The notes: generated from the sequence alone by a model not told the origin. A DNA stretch of 64,000 bases from Dechloromonas sp. A34 (GCF_026261605.1 NZ_CP102486.1:3286001-3350000); one strand, 5' to 3'; shown: positions 28,539-37,996, numbered from the stretch's first letter. Translations and numbers: made by a program.

Positions 28539-29324
28539 ATGAGCGACACTCCCCTCGTGCTGCGCCACGACGACCACGGCGTCACCACCCTGACCCTGAA
28601 CCGCCCGGCGGCCCGCAACGCCTTGTCGCAAGGCATGCTGCGCGCCCTGCACGATGCCTTCGCTGACATCGCCAGCGACGACAGCGTGCGCGTCGTGATC
28701 CTCGCCGGCGCCGGCCCGGCCTTCTGCACCGGCCACGACCTCAAGGAGATCCGTGCCGCCGAGTACTCGCGGGACTACACCGAAGCCCTGTTCAGCGACT
28801 GTGCCGAGCTGATGCAGGCCATCGTCGATCTGCCCAAGGTGGTGATCGCCCGCATCCATGGCATCGCCACCGCCGCCGGCGCCCAACTGGTGGCCAGTGC
28901 CGACCTGGCCGTGGCCGCCGACGACAGCCGCTTCGCGACGCCCGGCGTCAATATCGGCCTCTTCTGCTCGACGCCGATGGTCGCCCTGTCGCGCAACGTC
29001 GCCCCCAAGCACGCCCTGCAGATGCTGCTCACCGGCGACCTGATCGACGCCGCGACCGCCCTGCGCTTCGGGCTGGTCAACGAACTGGTGCCGGCCGCCG
29101 AACTGGAAAGTGCAACCCTGGCCCTGGCCCGCCGGATCGCCGCCAAGTCGCCTCTGACCCTGGCCATCGGCAAGGAAGCCTTCTACCGCCAGGCCGAACT
29201 GCCGCTCGCCGAGGCCTACGCCTATACGCGCGATGTCATGGTCGCCAACCTCGAAGCCCGCGATGCCCAGGAAGGCATCAATGCCTTCATCGACAAGCGC
29301 CACCCGGTCTGGTGCGGGCGCTGA
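28539..29324 (+). CDS. enoyl-CoA hydratase/isomerase family protein lacking catalytic glutamates
   Basis: A 261-residue crotonase-fold protein. The oxyanion-hole segment GPAFCTGHDLKEI is present. The two usual acid residues are not: Q116 stands in AAGAQLVAS, where the first glutamate is expected, and G136 in FATPGVNIG, where the second is expected. It resembles ECHDC3-like members and may catalyse another reaction (isomerase, hydrolase or decarboxylase) on a CoA ester. ATG 28539 has AAAAGGA upstream. It is last in the operon. Confidence 0.85.
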   Translation: MSDTPLVLRHDDHGVTTLTLNRPAARNALSQGMLRALHDAFADIASDDSVRVVILAGAGPAFCTGHDLKEIRAAEYSRDYTEALFSDCAELMQAIVDLPKVVIARIHGIATAAGAQLVASADLAVAADDSRFATPGVNIGLFCSTPMVALSRNVAPKHALQMLLTGDLIDAATALRFGLVNELVPAAELESATLALARRIAAKSPLTLAIGKEAFYRQAELPLAEAYAYTRDVMVANLEARDAQEGINAFIDKRHPVWCGR

Positions 29325-29360
29325 GCGGCGGCACGGGAGCGGGGCTGATACCATCGCCCC

Positions 29361-30772
29361 ATGACCCGTTATCAGGAACTGGCTGAGCAGACCGCACACT
29401 TGATCGCCCAGGGCGTGCTGCGGGCCGGCGAGCGCCTGCCGTCGATCCGCCATGCCTGCCGGAACCATCAGGTCAGCCCGGTCACCGTAACCCAGGCCTA
29501 CTACCTGCTGGAGAGCCGGGGCCTGATCGAAGCGCGCCCGCGTTCCGGCTACTTCGTGCGCGGGCGCCTTGCCCCCAGCCTGCCCGAACCGGACATGACC
29601 CGGCCGGTCGGCGGCGCCACGGAACTGCAGATCAGCGATTTCATTTTCCGCATACTGGACAGCGTCAAGGACCCCGCCATCGTGCCGCTGGGTTCGAGCT
29701 TTCCCAGCCCTTACCTGTTCCCGCTCGACAAACTCGGCCGCTTCCTGGCCAGCGCCGCCCGCAAGCTCGATCCGCTCGCCACCGTCACCGACCTGCCGCC
29801 GGGCAATGAGGAATTGCGCCGACAACTCGCCTTGCGCTACCTGGCCCGGGCGCCAAGGTCTCGCCGCAGGAGATCGTCGTCACCTCAGGCGCGCTGGAGG
29901 GCATCAACCTTTGCCTGCAGGCCGTTACGCGGCCCGGCGACCTGATCGCGGTCGAATCGCCGACCTTCTACGCCGGACTGCAGGCCGCCGAACGGCTGGG
30001 CCTGCGCGTCGTCGAAATCCCGACCCACCCGCGCGACGGGGTCAGCCTCGAAGCGCTGGCGGGAATCTTGCAGCAACACCCGGTCAAAGCCTGCCTGTTG
30101 ATGCTCAATTTCTCCAACCCGTCCGGCAGCCTCGTCCCGAACGAACGCAAGCAAGCGTTGCTCGCCCTGCTCCGCCAGCGCCAAGTTCCGCTGATCGAGG
30201 ACGACGTCTACAGCGAACTGTACTTCGGCCCGGAGGCACCGCTGTGCAGCAAGGCCGACGATCACGACGGCCTGGTCATGCACATTTCGTCCTTCGCCAA
30301 ATGCCTGGCCCCGGGTTACCGTCTGGGCTGGGTCGCCGCCGGCCGTTTTGCCGGCGAGATCCAACGCCAGAAGCTGTCCACCAGCCTGTCGACCACCGTG
30401 CCGGTCCAGATCGCGCTTGCCGAATACCTCAAACACGGAGGCTTCGACAACCATCTGCGCCACCTGCGCCGGACTTTGGCCGCGCAGGAAGCGCTATTCG
30501 TCGCCGCCATCGAGCAACATTTTCCGGCCGGCACGCGGCTGGCCCGGCCACAGGGCGGCTATTTCCTGTGGCTGGAGTTGCCGCCGCAGGTCGACGCGCT
30601 GGCGCTCCACCAGCAGGCGCTGGAGCAAGGCATCAGCACGGCGCCCGGGCCGATCTTCTCGGCCCAGAAGGAATTCGCCCACTACCTCCGGCTCAATTTC
30701 GGCCATCCGAACTTTCCGGGTGTCGAAGCGGCCATCGCGACGCTGGGCCGGTTGGCCGGCGCACTGTGCTGA
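29361..30772 (+). CDS. MocR/GntR-type regulator with aminotransferase domain, frameshifted
   Basis: PLP-binding transcription regulator with an N-terminal winged helix (LPSIRHACRNHQVSPVTVTQ, ESRGLIEARPRSGYFVRG) and a class I aminotransferase-like domain. The PLP lysine is in SSFAKCLAPGYRLG. The frame breaks near 29848-29850 in a GGG run. Adding one G gives ARGAKVSPQEIVVTSGALEG and a continuous 470-residue protein ending at 30772. MocR regulators sense PLP or amine metabolites and usually control nearby genes. It directly follows the CoA-transferase operon and may control it, or the next unit at 30872. Confidence 0.88.
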
Positions 30773-30814
30773 AATCTGTTCCTATAGAAAACACTACAAC
30801 CTGAATCTGTTCCT
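30773..30814. promoter_or_regulatory. direct repeat AATCTGTTCCT, 31-base period
   Basis: AATCTGTTCCT occurs at 30773-30783 and 30804-30814, exactly 31 bases apart (about three helical turns), directly after the MocR gene and 58 bases before ccoG. Same-face direct repeats are the usual operator layout for MocR dimers. The link to this regulator is inference. Confidence 0.4.
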
Positions 30815-30871
30815 GTTGCGTGGCCGGTGATTTACTCGCCGTCCACGATCAATGCCCCAAGGAACACAGGA

Positions 30872-32263
30872 ATGGACACCCCGGTCAGCAAAATCCGCAC
30901 GGCCAAGCTCGAGCTCTACCGGAAGAAGGGAAAGATCCACGCCAAGGCGGTCGATGGGCGATTCAACACGCTGCGCTGGACCATGGTCTGGCTGACCCAG
31001 ATCGTTTTCTACGGTGCCTGCTGGCTCGAATGGGAAGTCGGGGGAGCCAGCCGCCAGGCCGTCCTATTCGACATCGCCCATGAAAAGCTCTACCTGTTTG
31101 GCCTCGTGCTCTGGCCTCAGGATGCCTTGCTGCTGGCCATCGCCCTGATCATTGCCGCGCTCGGGCTGTTTTTCGTTACCGCTCTGGCCGGCCGGCTGTT
31201 CTGCGGCTTCGTCTGCCCGCAGACGGTCTACACCAGCATCTTCGTCTGGATCGAGACGAAGATCGAGGGCGACCACCTGGCCCGCCTGAAGCTCGACCAG
31301 AGCCCGATGACTACCCGCAAGCTGGCCCTGAAAAGTCTGAAACACGGTATCTGGCTGGCGATCGCCGGGTGGACGGCGATCACCTTCGTCGGCTATTTCA
31401 GCCCGATCCGCGACTTGCTGGCTGCCTTGCCGCGACTGGACATCGGCCCCTGGGAAGGCTTCTGGCTGATCTTCTACGGTGCCTTTACCTACGTCCAGGC
31501 GGGCCTGGCCCGCGAAGCGGTCTGCCAGCACATGTGCCCCTATGCCCGTTTCCAGGGCGTGATGTTCGACCCGGCCACCCGCAACGTGGCTTACGACAGT
31601 CGCCGCGGCGAACCCCGGCATGGGCGCCTGAACAACGCAACCAGCGGCGACTGCATCGACTGCGGCATTTGCGTCGAGGTCTGTCCGACCGGTATCGATA
31701 TCCGCCACGGCCTGCAATATCAGTGCATCAACTGCGGCCTGTGCATCGACGCCTGCGATCAGGTCATGACCCGGACCGGCGCACCAACCGGCCTGATCCG
31801 CTTTGCCTCGGCCGCGGAACTGGCCGGTCCGGCGGTCGGCGACAAGGCGAACCTCCGGCCGCGCATCGCGGTCTATATCGCCATGCTGACTGCTTTTTCC
31901 GCCCTCGGCGCCTGGAGCATCGACCGCCGCCCGCCTTTCCTGGTCGACGTCATTCGCGATCGGGGCGCACTGCATCGCGAGATGCCGGACGGCCGGATCG
32001 AGAATGCCTACACCTTGAAACTGATGAACCTGACCGATACGCCCCAGGAACTGAGCATCGACCCGGAAGGCATGGCCGGCCTCGAGGTGATCGGCCAGCG
32101 CAGTTTCCCGGTGGCGGCCGGAAGTATCAATCCGGTCCACCTGACGCTATCCGCGCCCGGCGACTGCATCCTGTCCGGCTTGCAGCCGATCACGCTACGG
32201 GTGTCGACCAATCATGCCGCCGGCCGGCAAATGCGAGAAAATACGAGTTTTTTCCTGCCCTGA
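30872..32263 (+). CDS. ccoG: cytochrome c oxidase accessory protein CcoG (RdxA/FixG family)
   Basis: Membrane iron-sulfur protein of 463 residues needed for assembly of cbb3-type cytochrome oxidase, where it helps reduce copper. The N-terminal part has several TM helices with FCGFVCPQTVYTSIFVWIE, then CQHMCPYARFQG. Two ferredoxin-like clusters follow (CIDCGICVEVCP and CINCGLCIDACD), and a C-terminal periplasmic Ig-like domain (residues about 345-463). ATG 30872 has AGGA upstream and starts MDTPVSKIRTAKLELYRKKG. The ccoNOPQ genes are not in view. Confidence 0.93.
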   Translation: MDTPVSKIRTAKLELYRKKGKIHAKAVDGRFNTLRWTMVWLTQIVFYGACWLEWEVGGASRQAVLFDIAHEKLYLFGLVLWPQDALLLAIALIIAALGLFFVTALAGRLFCGFVCPQTVYTSIFVWIETKIEGDHLARLKLDQSPMTTRKLALKSLKHGIWLAIAGWTAITFVGYFSPIRDLLAALPRLDIGPWEGFWLIFYGAFTYVQAGLAREAVCQHMCPYARFQGVMFDPATRNVAYDSRRGEPRHGRLNNATSGDCIDCGICVEVCPTGIDIRHGLQYQCINCGLCIDACDQVMTRTGAPTGLIRFASAAELAGPAVGDKANLRPRIAVYIAMLTAFSALGAWSIDRRPPFLVDVIRDRGALHREMPDGRIENAYTLKLMNLTDTPQELSIDPEGMAGLEVIGQRSFPVAAGSINPVHLTLSAPGDCILSGLQPITLRVSTNHAAGRQMRENTSFFLP

Positions 32264-32264
32264 C

Positions 32265-32525
32265 ATGAGCCACGACCATAGCAATCCATCCGCCCCACCG
32301 ATCTGGCGAGCCCCCGATGGCTCGCCGGTGGCTTGCGTCGAAAAGATCAAGGTAATGAACGAGAACTTTGTCGAACTCCGGCAATTGGCCCTCGACACCC
32401 TGGAAGACGGCGTTCTGATGGGCTGTTCCGAAGACCAGGTGCGCCAGTGCATGGTCGACATGATTCTGTCCCTGGAATGTACTTTCGGCCCCGCCAGGCA
32501 AGACCCGAAAACTGCATCTCGCTGA
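32265..32525 (+). CDS. small hypothetical protein downstream of ccoG
   Basis: An 86-residue protein beginning MSHDHSNPSAPPIWRAPDGS. It contains KVMNENFVELRQLALDTLED and DQVRQCMVDMILSLEC, which look like two helices. I do not recognise it. It starts one base after the ccoG stop codon, so it is co-transcribed and probably translationally coupled with ccoG. A role in oxidase assembly is possible from context alone. No signal peptide or TM segment. Confidence 0.65.
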   Translation: MSHDHSNPSAPPIWRAPDGSPVACVEKIKVMNENFVELRQLALDTLEDGVLMGCSEDQVRQCMVDMILSLECTFGPARQDPKTASR

Positions 32526-32707
32526 AGGCGGCCTTGTTCCGCCACCAGGGTGCCGGCGGCTGCCTGCGCACGGTAGCCGCCACCGGAGCAGAAACCTGCG
32601 CTGCAGGCACTAGACAGCCCCCCTTCGCTTTGGCATAGTCTGGCACCGTTTTGCAATTGCCCGATGATCGCCTTGATCCTCCCGATGCCGCACGAATTCA
32701 CTCTCTT

Positions 32708-33559
32708 GTGACCATTAGCCGAAGCGGCTTGCTTGCGGTCGCGGCCATCTCGCTGCAGCTTTGCCCGCCAGTGTCAGCACTGGAAATCGTCGGCGCCAGC
32801 ACGATCCAGCCGATCATGAAACAACTGCAGCCGCTGATCGAGCGGGCGGAAAACGAACCCCTAACCCTGCGCGGCGGCGGTTCCGCGGCCGGCGCCGCGG
32901 CGGTGACCGATGGCCGGGCCGAGATTGGCATGGTTTCGCGTCCGCTCAACGACGAAGAACGCTCCCGACTGCAGCACGAGGTCATCGGCTACGATGCGCT
33001 GGCCATCGTCGTCAACCGGGCCAATCCGCTGATGGGCTTGAGCAAGTCCCAGTTGATCGACATCTTCGCCGGCCGCACCAGCAACTGGAAAGAACTGGGC
33101 GGTCCGGACCGCCCGATCGTGCTGGTCAGCAAGGAAGTTGGGCGCTCCACGCTGGAACTGTTCGAGCAGTACACCGGGCTCTTGAGCCCCAAGCGCGTCG
33201 CCAGCGAAGCCATTCCGCGCATAAGCGGCAAGGCCCACATCATTGGCTCCAACCTGGAGTCGCTGACCCTGGTCGGCGGCCTGCCCGGAGCGATCGGTTA
33301 TGTCTCGGTGGCCACAGCCCACTCGATGGATGAGGCCGGACTGCCGATCAAGATCCTGAAACTTGAGGGCATCGAACCGAAACCGCAAAGCATCGCCAAC
33401 GGCAACTACCCAATCATCCGCGAACTGAACCTGGTGTTCCGCGCCAGGACGGCCCGAGTAGACCGCCTGCTCCAGCTGATGCAGGGTGACGAGGGCATCG
33501 CCGTTCTGCGCCAGCAAGGTTTTCTGCCACCCGTCGTGCCACCGGGCAGCCGGCCATGA
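32708..33559 (+). CDS. PstS-like periplasmic phosphate-binding protein
   Basis: A 283-residue exported protein. The signal region is SRSGLLAVAAISLQLCPPVS. The mature part carries the PBP signature of phosphate-binding proteins (EIVGASTIQPIMKQL, LRGGGSAAGAAAVTDGRAEI, GMVSRPLNDEE). GTG 32708 is preferred; an in-frame ATG at 32651 would add 19 residues. Its stop overlaps the start of a GGDEF-EAL protein (ATGA), so the two are co-translated. This suggests a sensing role rather than transport, since no pst permease or ATPase is present. Confidence 0.85.
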   Translation: MTISRSGLLAVAAISLQLCPPVSALEIVGASTIQPIMKQLQPLIERAENEPLTLRGGGSAAGAAAVTDGRAEIGMVSRPLNDEERSRLQHEVIGYDALAIVVNRANPLMGLSKSQLIDIFAGRTSNWKELGGPDRPIVLVSKEVGRSTLELFEQYTGLLSPKRVASEAIPRISGKAHIIGSNLESLTLVGGLPGAIGYVSVATAHSMDEAGLPIKILKLEGIEPKPQSIANGNYPIIRELNLVFRARTARVDRLLQLMQGDEGIAVLRQQGFLPPVVPPGSRP

Positions 33560-36018
33560 ATTCGACCCTGACCGGCCGGATCCTGCTGCCTTTTGTTGTC
33601 GTTGCCTGCATCGTGCTGGCAGTGCTGTTCGCACTAGAACAGGTCGGCCGGCGGGGCGATACCGCCCATGAAGTCGAACGCCGACTGATCACGGTGCAGT
33701 TGCAACTGCGCGAAATTTCAGCCCAAGTGCAGGGTGGCATCTTGACTGGCCAGGAGCGGTTTGCCATTCAGGCCGCGAATGCAGCGCTCGAAGCGGATCG
33801 CCAACTGGTTGCGCTGGGCCGGTTGCGCCACGATACCGGCGAGTTGGGCAGCCATTTCGAAAACTACTATGCGGGCATGGTGGCGCTGAATTCACTGTTT
33901 CTCGAAAACCGCGCCGAGGAAGGAACGCAGCGACTGGCCGGCATGCGCGACCTGCAAGGACAAATCGACGAGCACGTGAATGTCATGCGCGAAGCGGCCC
34001 GCATCGACCGGGCCAGGCTGGCACGATTGGCGGTGATCGCCGAAATCGTGTCGGCAGTCGCCTTGCTGGGGGCGCTATTCCTGATGGCGGCATTGCTCAT
34101 GCGCCGGGTGGCGAAGCCAGTCAAGCACTTGGCCCATGCGGTGGAGGGCATTGCCGAAAAAGCCGAACTGGATCTGGAACAGCTGAAGAACCTGCTGCCC
34201 GCGGCGAAAGCTCATGCCGGACCATCGTGGCCGCCGGCTCGGCTGAACGACGAACTCGGTTCGCTACTGCAGAGCTTCCAACGCATGGTCGAGCTGCTCG
34301 ACCATGAGCGCGAGGCCTTGCGCCTGGCGGCCAGCGTCTTCCAGAACAGCCGCGAAGGCATCCTCATCACCGATCCGGACGCCAACATCATCGACGTCAA
34401 CGAGGCTTTCAGCCGCATCACCGGCTACCCGCGCGAGGAGGCCATCGGCCGCAACCCGCACATTCTCCGATCGAACCGGCAGGATGCCGCCTTCTACCAG
34501 GCGATGTGGCAGGCGCTTGCCGGGCAGGGTTTCTGGAGCGGGGAAATCTGGAATCGGCACAAGAACGGCCACGACTACCCTCAACTACTGACCATCAATA
34601 CGGTACGCGATGCAGCGGGCAAAGCGACGCATTACGTCGCGGTCTTTACCGACATCACCCGCATCAAGCTGCATGAGACCGAGTTGGAGCACAGCGCCCA
34701 TTACGATGCGCTGACCGGCGTGCCCAACCGGGTGCTGCTCGCCGACCGCATGGGCCAGGCCATCGCCCTGTCCCGCCGCGAAAAGAAACTGATGGCCGTC
34801 AGCTACCTGGACCTCGATGGCTTCAAACCGATCAACGACCGCTATGGCCATGCCGCCGGCGACCGTCTGCTGGTCGAAATCACCCGGCGCCTGAAGGGGC
34901 TGTTGCGCGGTTCCGACACCATTGCCCGGCTAGGTGGCGACGAATTCGTCTTCCTCTTGCTCGGGATGGAGGGCTCGCCCCAATGCACCGCCACGCTCGA
35001 ACGCATCCTCGAGGTCATTGCCCAACCCGTCGATCTGGGCGGCTATGCGGTTTCGGTCTCGGCCAGCATCGGCGTCACGCTCTACCCGCTGGACGACGGC
35101 GATCCGGACACCCTGCTGCGCCATGCCGACCAGGCCATGTACCAGGCCAAGGAGGCGGGACGCAATCGCTACCACTTCTATGACCCGGAGCAAGACCGCC
35201 GCGCCGTATCACACCGCGAGGCGGTGTCGCGCATAGCCCAGGCACTGGAAAGCGGTGAACTTGAACTGCACTATCAGCCCAAGGTCGACATGCGGGCCGG
35301 CAAGGTAATCGGCGCCGAAGCACTGATTCGCTGGCGCCATCCGCAACGCGGCCTGCTCCCCCCGATGGAATTCCTGCCCGTCGTCGAACATACCGAGATC
35401 GATCTCGCCATCGGCCAATGGGTTGTCCGGACCGCGCTGCAACAGATGCAATCCTGGCGGGCCTCGGGTTTCGATCTCCAGGTCAGCGTCAATATTTCGG
35501 CCCATCATCTTCAGCATGAAAACTTCGAGACCTGGCTGAGCGGGATGCTCGCCGCCTTTCCCGATGTGCCGCCGGCCTGTCTGCAACTGGAAGTACTGGA
35601 AACCACAGCCTTCGACGACATCGTCAATGTTTCGGCCGTCATGCGCCAGTGCCGGGAAAAAGGCGTCGGCTTCGCACTCGACGATTTCGGCACCGGTTAT
35701 TCGTCGCTGACTTATCTGCGCCGCCTGCCGATCGATGTGCTGAAGATCGACCGTTCCTTTGTCGGCGACATCCTGACCGATCCCGAAGACCTGGCTATCG
35801 TCCAGAGCGTGATCGCCCTGGCCAGGGCCTTCGGCCACAGCGTCGTCGCCGAAGGCGTGGAAACGGCCGAGCATGGCCTGATCCTGCTCGGCCTGGGTTG
35901 CGACCAGGCCCAAGGCTGGGGCATCGCCGCCGCCATGCCGGCCGCCGATTTTCCGGGCTGGGCGCGCGACTGGCGGCCTGACCCGCGCTGGCGCGAGAAC
36001 GCCCAACAAAGCCTATAA
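33556..36018 (+). CDS. membrane sensor with PAS, GGDEF and EAL domains
   Basis: An 820-residue protein that makes and/or degrades c-di-GMP. A first TM helix covers about residues 8-27, with a periplasmic helical segment, and a second lies near residues 158-180, followed by a HAMP-like linker (RRVAKPVKHLAHAVEGIAEK). PAS occupies about 260-385 (ANIIDVNEAFSRITGYPREE). The diguanylate cyclase motif GGDEF is intact at 460-464. The phosphodiesterase motif EAL is intact at 588-590, with the DDFGTGYSSLTYLRRLPIDV segment. Both domains look active by motif. The upstream PstS-like protein is probably its periplasmic input. Confidence 0.93.
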   Translation: MNSTLTGRILLPFVVVACIVLAVLFALEQVGRRGDTAHEVERRLITVQLQLREISAQVQGGILTGQERFAIQAANAALEADRQLVALGRLRHDTGELGSHFENYYAGMVALNSLFLENRAEEGTQRLAGMRDLQGQIDEHVNVMREAARIDRARLARLAVIAEIVSAVALLGALFLMAALLMRRVAKPVKHLAHAVEGIAEKAELDLEQLKNLLPAAKAHAGPSWPPARLNDELGSLLQSFQRMVELLDHEREALRLAASVFQNSREGILITDPDANIIDVNEAFSRITGYPREEAIGRNPHILRSNRQDAAFYQAMWQALAGQGFWSGEIWNRHKNGHDYPQLLTINTVRDAAGKATHYVAVFTDITRIKLHETELEHSAHYDALTGVPNRVLLADRMGQAIALSRREKKLMAVSYLDLDGFKPINDRYGHAAGDRLLVEITRRLKGLLRGSDTIARLGGDEFVFLLLGMEGSPQCTATLERILEVIAQPVDLGGYAVSVSASIGVTLYPLDDGDPDTLLRHADQAMYQAKEAGRNRYHFYDPEQDRRAVSHREAVSRIAQALESGELELHYQPKVDMRAGKVIGAEALIRWRHPQRGLLPPMEFLPVVEHTEIDLAIGQWVVRTALQQMQSWRASGFDLQVSVNISAHHLQHENFETWLSGMLAAFPDVPPACLQLEVLETTAFDDIVNVSAVMRQCREKGVGFALDDFGTGYSSLTYLRRLPIDVLKIDRSFVGDILTDPEDLAIVQSVIALARAFGHSVVAEGVETAEHGLILLGLGCDQAQGWGIAAAMPAADFPGWARDWRPDPRWRENAQQSL

Positions 36019-36095
36019 GCACATAACAATAACGTCGTTCCCCGGCCTCGCCGCTCCCGTGAAAATCGCTGCAAACAACCGAAGGACAGCATTTC

Positions 36096-37442
36096 ATGGC
36101 AACTACACAGACCACCGCAGTCGACCGCCCGTTCTGGGACGAAAAGCTTGAAACCCAGTCGCGCGCCGCCTGGGATGCCCTCAAACTCGACCTGCTGAAA
36201 AAGCACCTGCACCACGCCTACGCCAACTCGCCGTACTACAAGGCCAGTTTCGACACCGCCGGCGTGCATCCCGACCAGGTCCAGTCGCTGGCCGACATCC
36301 GCCGTTTTCCCTTCATCGAGAAGAAGGTGCTGCGCGAGCGGCAGGAAGCCGTGCCACCCTTCGGCGACCTGGTCGCCGTGCCGGAGCGCGACATCGTCTA
36401 TATCTCGGCATCGAGCGGCTCGACCGGCGTGCCCACCGCCTCGCCGTTCACGGCCCAGGACTTTGAAGACTGGATGGACTACGAGGCCCGCCAGTTCTGG
36501 TCTTCCGGCCTGCGCCCGGACGACCGCTACTGCCACTCGCTGAATTTCTCGCTGTTCGTCGGCGGCCCCTGCGTGCTCGGCGCCCAGAAGCTCGGCGCGC
36601 TGTCGATCCACGCCGGCACCGTGCCCTCCGAACGCCTGCTCGCCATCGCCAAACAATTCCAGGCGACGGCCATCTGGACGACGCCGTCCTATGCCTGGTA
36701 TCTCGGCGAAACGGCAGTCAAGGAAGGCATCGACCCGAAGAACGATCTCGCCATCAAGCGCATCTTCGTCGCCGGCGAACCGGGCGGCTCGATCCCGGAA
36801 ACCCGGCAGCGCATCGAGGCGCTGTGGGGCGCCAAGGTCTACGATTACTACGGCCTTTCCGACATCTTCGGTTCCTGCGCCGGCATGTGCGAAGAGCAGC
36901 ACGGCCTGCACTGGGCCGAGGATCACATCCTGGTCGAAGTGCTCGATCCCGATACCCAGGAACCGGTCGCCGAGGGCGAACGCGGCGAGCTGGTATTGAC
37001 CACGCTGAAGAAGGCGGCGCGGCCGATGATCCGCTTCCGCACCGGCGACATCGTGTCTTTCACCAACGAACCCTGCGCCTGCGGCCGGACCGCGCAGCGC
37101 ATGCTGGGCACGCACGGCCGCCTGGACGACATGCTGATCATCAAGGGCGTCAATATCTTCCCCAGCGACATCGAGGCCATCGCCCGCAAGGACCACGACC
37201 TGAGCGGCGAATACAAACTGATCGTCGAACGCGAAAACCATCTCGACCGGCTGACCGTCGAAGTCGAGCGCGCCGCCGGCGATGCCGGCCAGGATGCCGA
37301 ACTGGCCAAGCGCTTCGCCGGCCACCTGAAGTCGATCACCGGCGTCGCCGCCAAGGTCGTTATCCTGCCGCCCGACACCCTGCCTCGCGCCACGCACAAG
37401 GCGAAGCGCGTCGAGGATCGGCGCCAGCACGTCTGGAGCTGA
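36096..37442 (+). CDS. phenylacetate-CoA ligase family AMP-forming enzyme
   Basis: A 448-residue ligase that activates an aromatic or similar acid to its CoA ester through an adenylate. The ATP/AMP motifs are SASSGSTGVPTASP (about residues 104-117) and YDYYGLSDIFGS, with the C-terminal GRLDDMLIIKGVNIFP. ATG 36096 has AAGGA upstream. It forms a two-gene unit with a serine hydrolase, followed by a terminator. PaaK itself is an alternative, but no paa genes are nearby, so another substrate is likely. Confidence 0.9.
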   Translation: MATTQTTAVDRPFWDEKLETQSRAAWDALKLDLLKKHLHHAYANSPYYKASFDTAGVHPDQVQSLADIRRFPFIEKKVLRERQEAVPPFGDLVAVPERDIVYISASSGSTGVPTASPFTAQDFEDWMDYEARQFWSSGLRPDDRYCHSLNFSLFVGGPCVLGAQKLGALSIHAGTVPSERLLAIAKQFQATAIWTTPSYAWYLGETAVKEGIDPKNDLAIKRIFVAGEPGGSIPETRQRIEALWGAKVYDYYGLSDIFGSCAGMCEEQHGLHWAEDHILVEVLDPDTQEPVAEGERGELVLTTLKKAARPMIRFRTGDIVSFTNEPCACGRTAQRMLGTHGRLDDMLIIKGVNIFPSDIEAIARKDHDLSGEYKLIVERENHLDRLTVEVERAAGDAGQDAELAKRFAGHLKSITGVAAKVVILPPDTLPRATHKAKRVEDRRQHVWS

Positions 37443-37444
37443 AC

Positions 37445-37996
37445 ATGGCAACCACCCTGATCGTTCCCGGGCTGCGCAACAGCGGACCGACCCACTGGCA
37501 AAGCTGGCTCCAGGGGCAATTGCCGGACAGCCATCGCGTCGAGCAGGCGGATTGGGAAACCACCTGTTTCTCCGACTGGGCGGCCCGCGTGCGCGAGGAA
37601 ATCGATGCCATAGAGGAACCCGTCTGGATCGTCGCCCACAGCTTCGGCTGCCTGGCCAGCGTGACCGCCGGTTTCGTGCGCCCCGGGCAGATTCTGGGCG
37701 CCCTGCTGGTCGCCCCGGCCGATCCGCAGCGTTTCGGCGAACCGACCGCCCTGCTCGAGGAAAAGCTGCAATTCCCCAGCCTGGTCGTGTCGAGCAGCAA
37801 CGACCCCTGGGTCAAGGCCAGCGCCGCGGAATACTGGGCCGGCCAATGGGGCAGCGACTATCTGAACATTGGCGAAGCCGGCCACATCAATGTCGATTCC
37901 GGGCACGGCCCGTGGCCGGAGGGATTGATCCTGTTCGAACAGTTGCGGGCCGGGGCCAGCATCAGCGATCTGCTGCGCAAAAACGACCGCCCCTAA
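37445..37996 (+). CDS. RBBP9/YdeN family serine hydrolase
   Basis: A 183-residue small alpha/beta hydrolase. The start TTLIVPGLRNSGPTHWQSWL is the RBBP9/YdeN signature. The nucleophile is S66 in VAHSFGC, an acid is in SSNDPWV and a histidine is in AGHINVDSGHGPWPEG. The substrate is unknown. It starts two bases after the ligase stop, so it is co-transcribed and may remove a product or free trapped CoA esters. Confidence 0.9.
   Translation: MATTLIVPGLRNSGPTHWQSWLQGQLPDSHRVEQADWETTCFSDWAARVREEIDAIEEPVWIVAHSFGCLASVTAGFVRPGQILGALLVAPADPQRFGEPTALLEEKLQFPSLVVSSSNDPWVKASAAEYWAGQWGSDYLNIGEAGHINVDSGHGPWPEGLILFEQLRAGASISDLLRKNDRP

Noticed and set aside
32642..32657. TGGCAC...TGCA resembling a sigma-54 promoter ahead of the PstS-like gene
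   Set aside because: The spacing between GG and GC is nine bases, one short of the consensus, and no enhancer-binding regulator gene is nearby.
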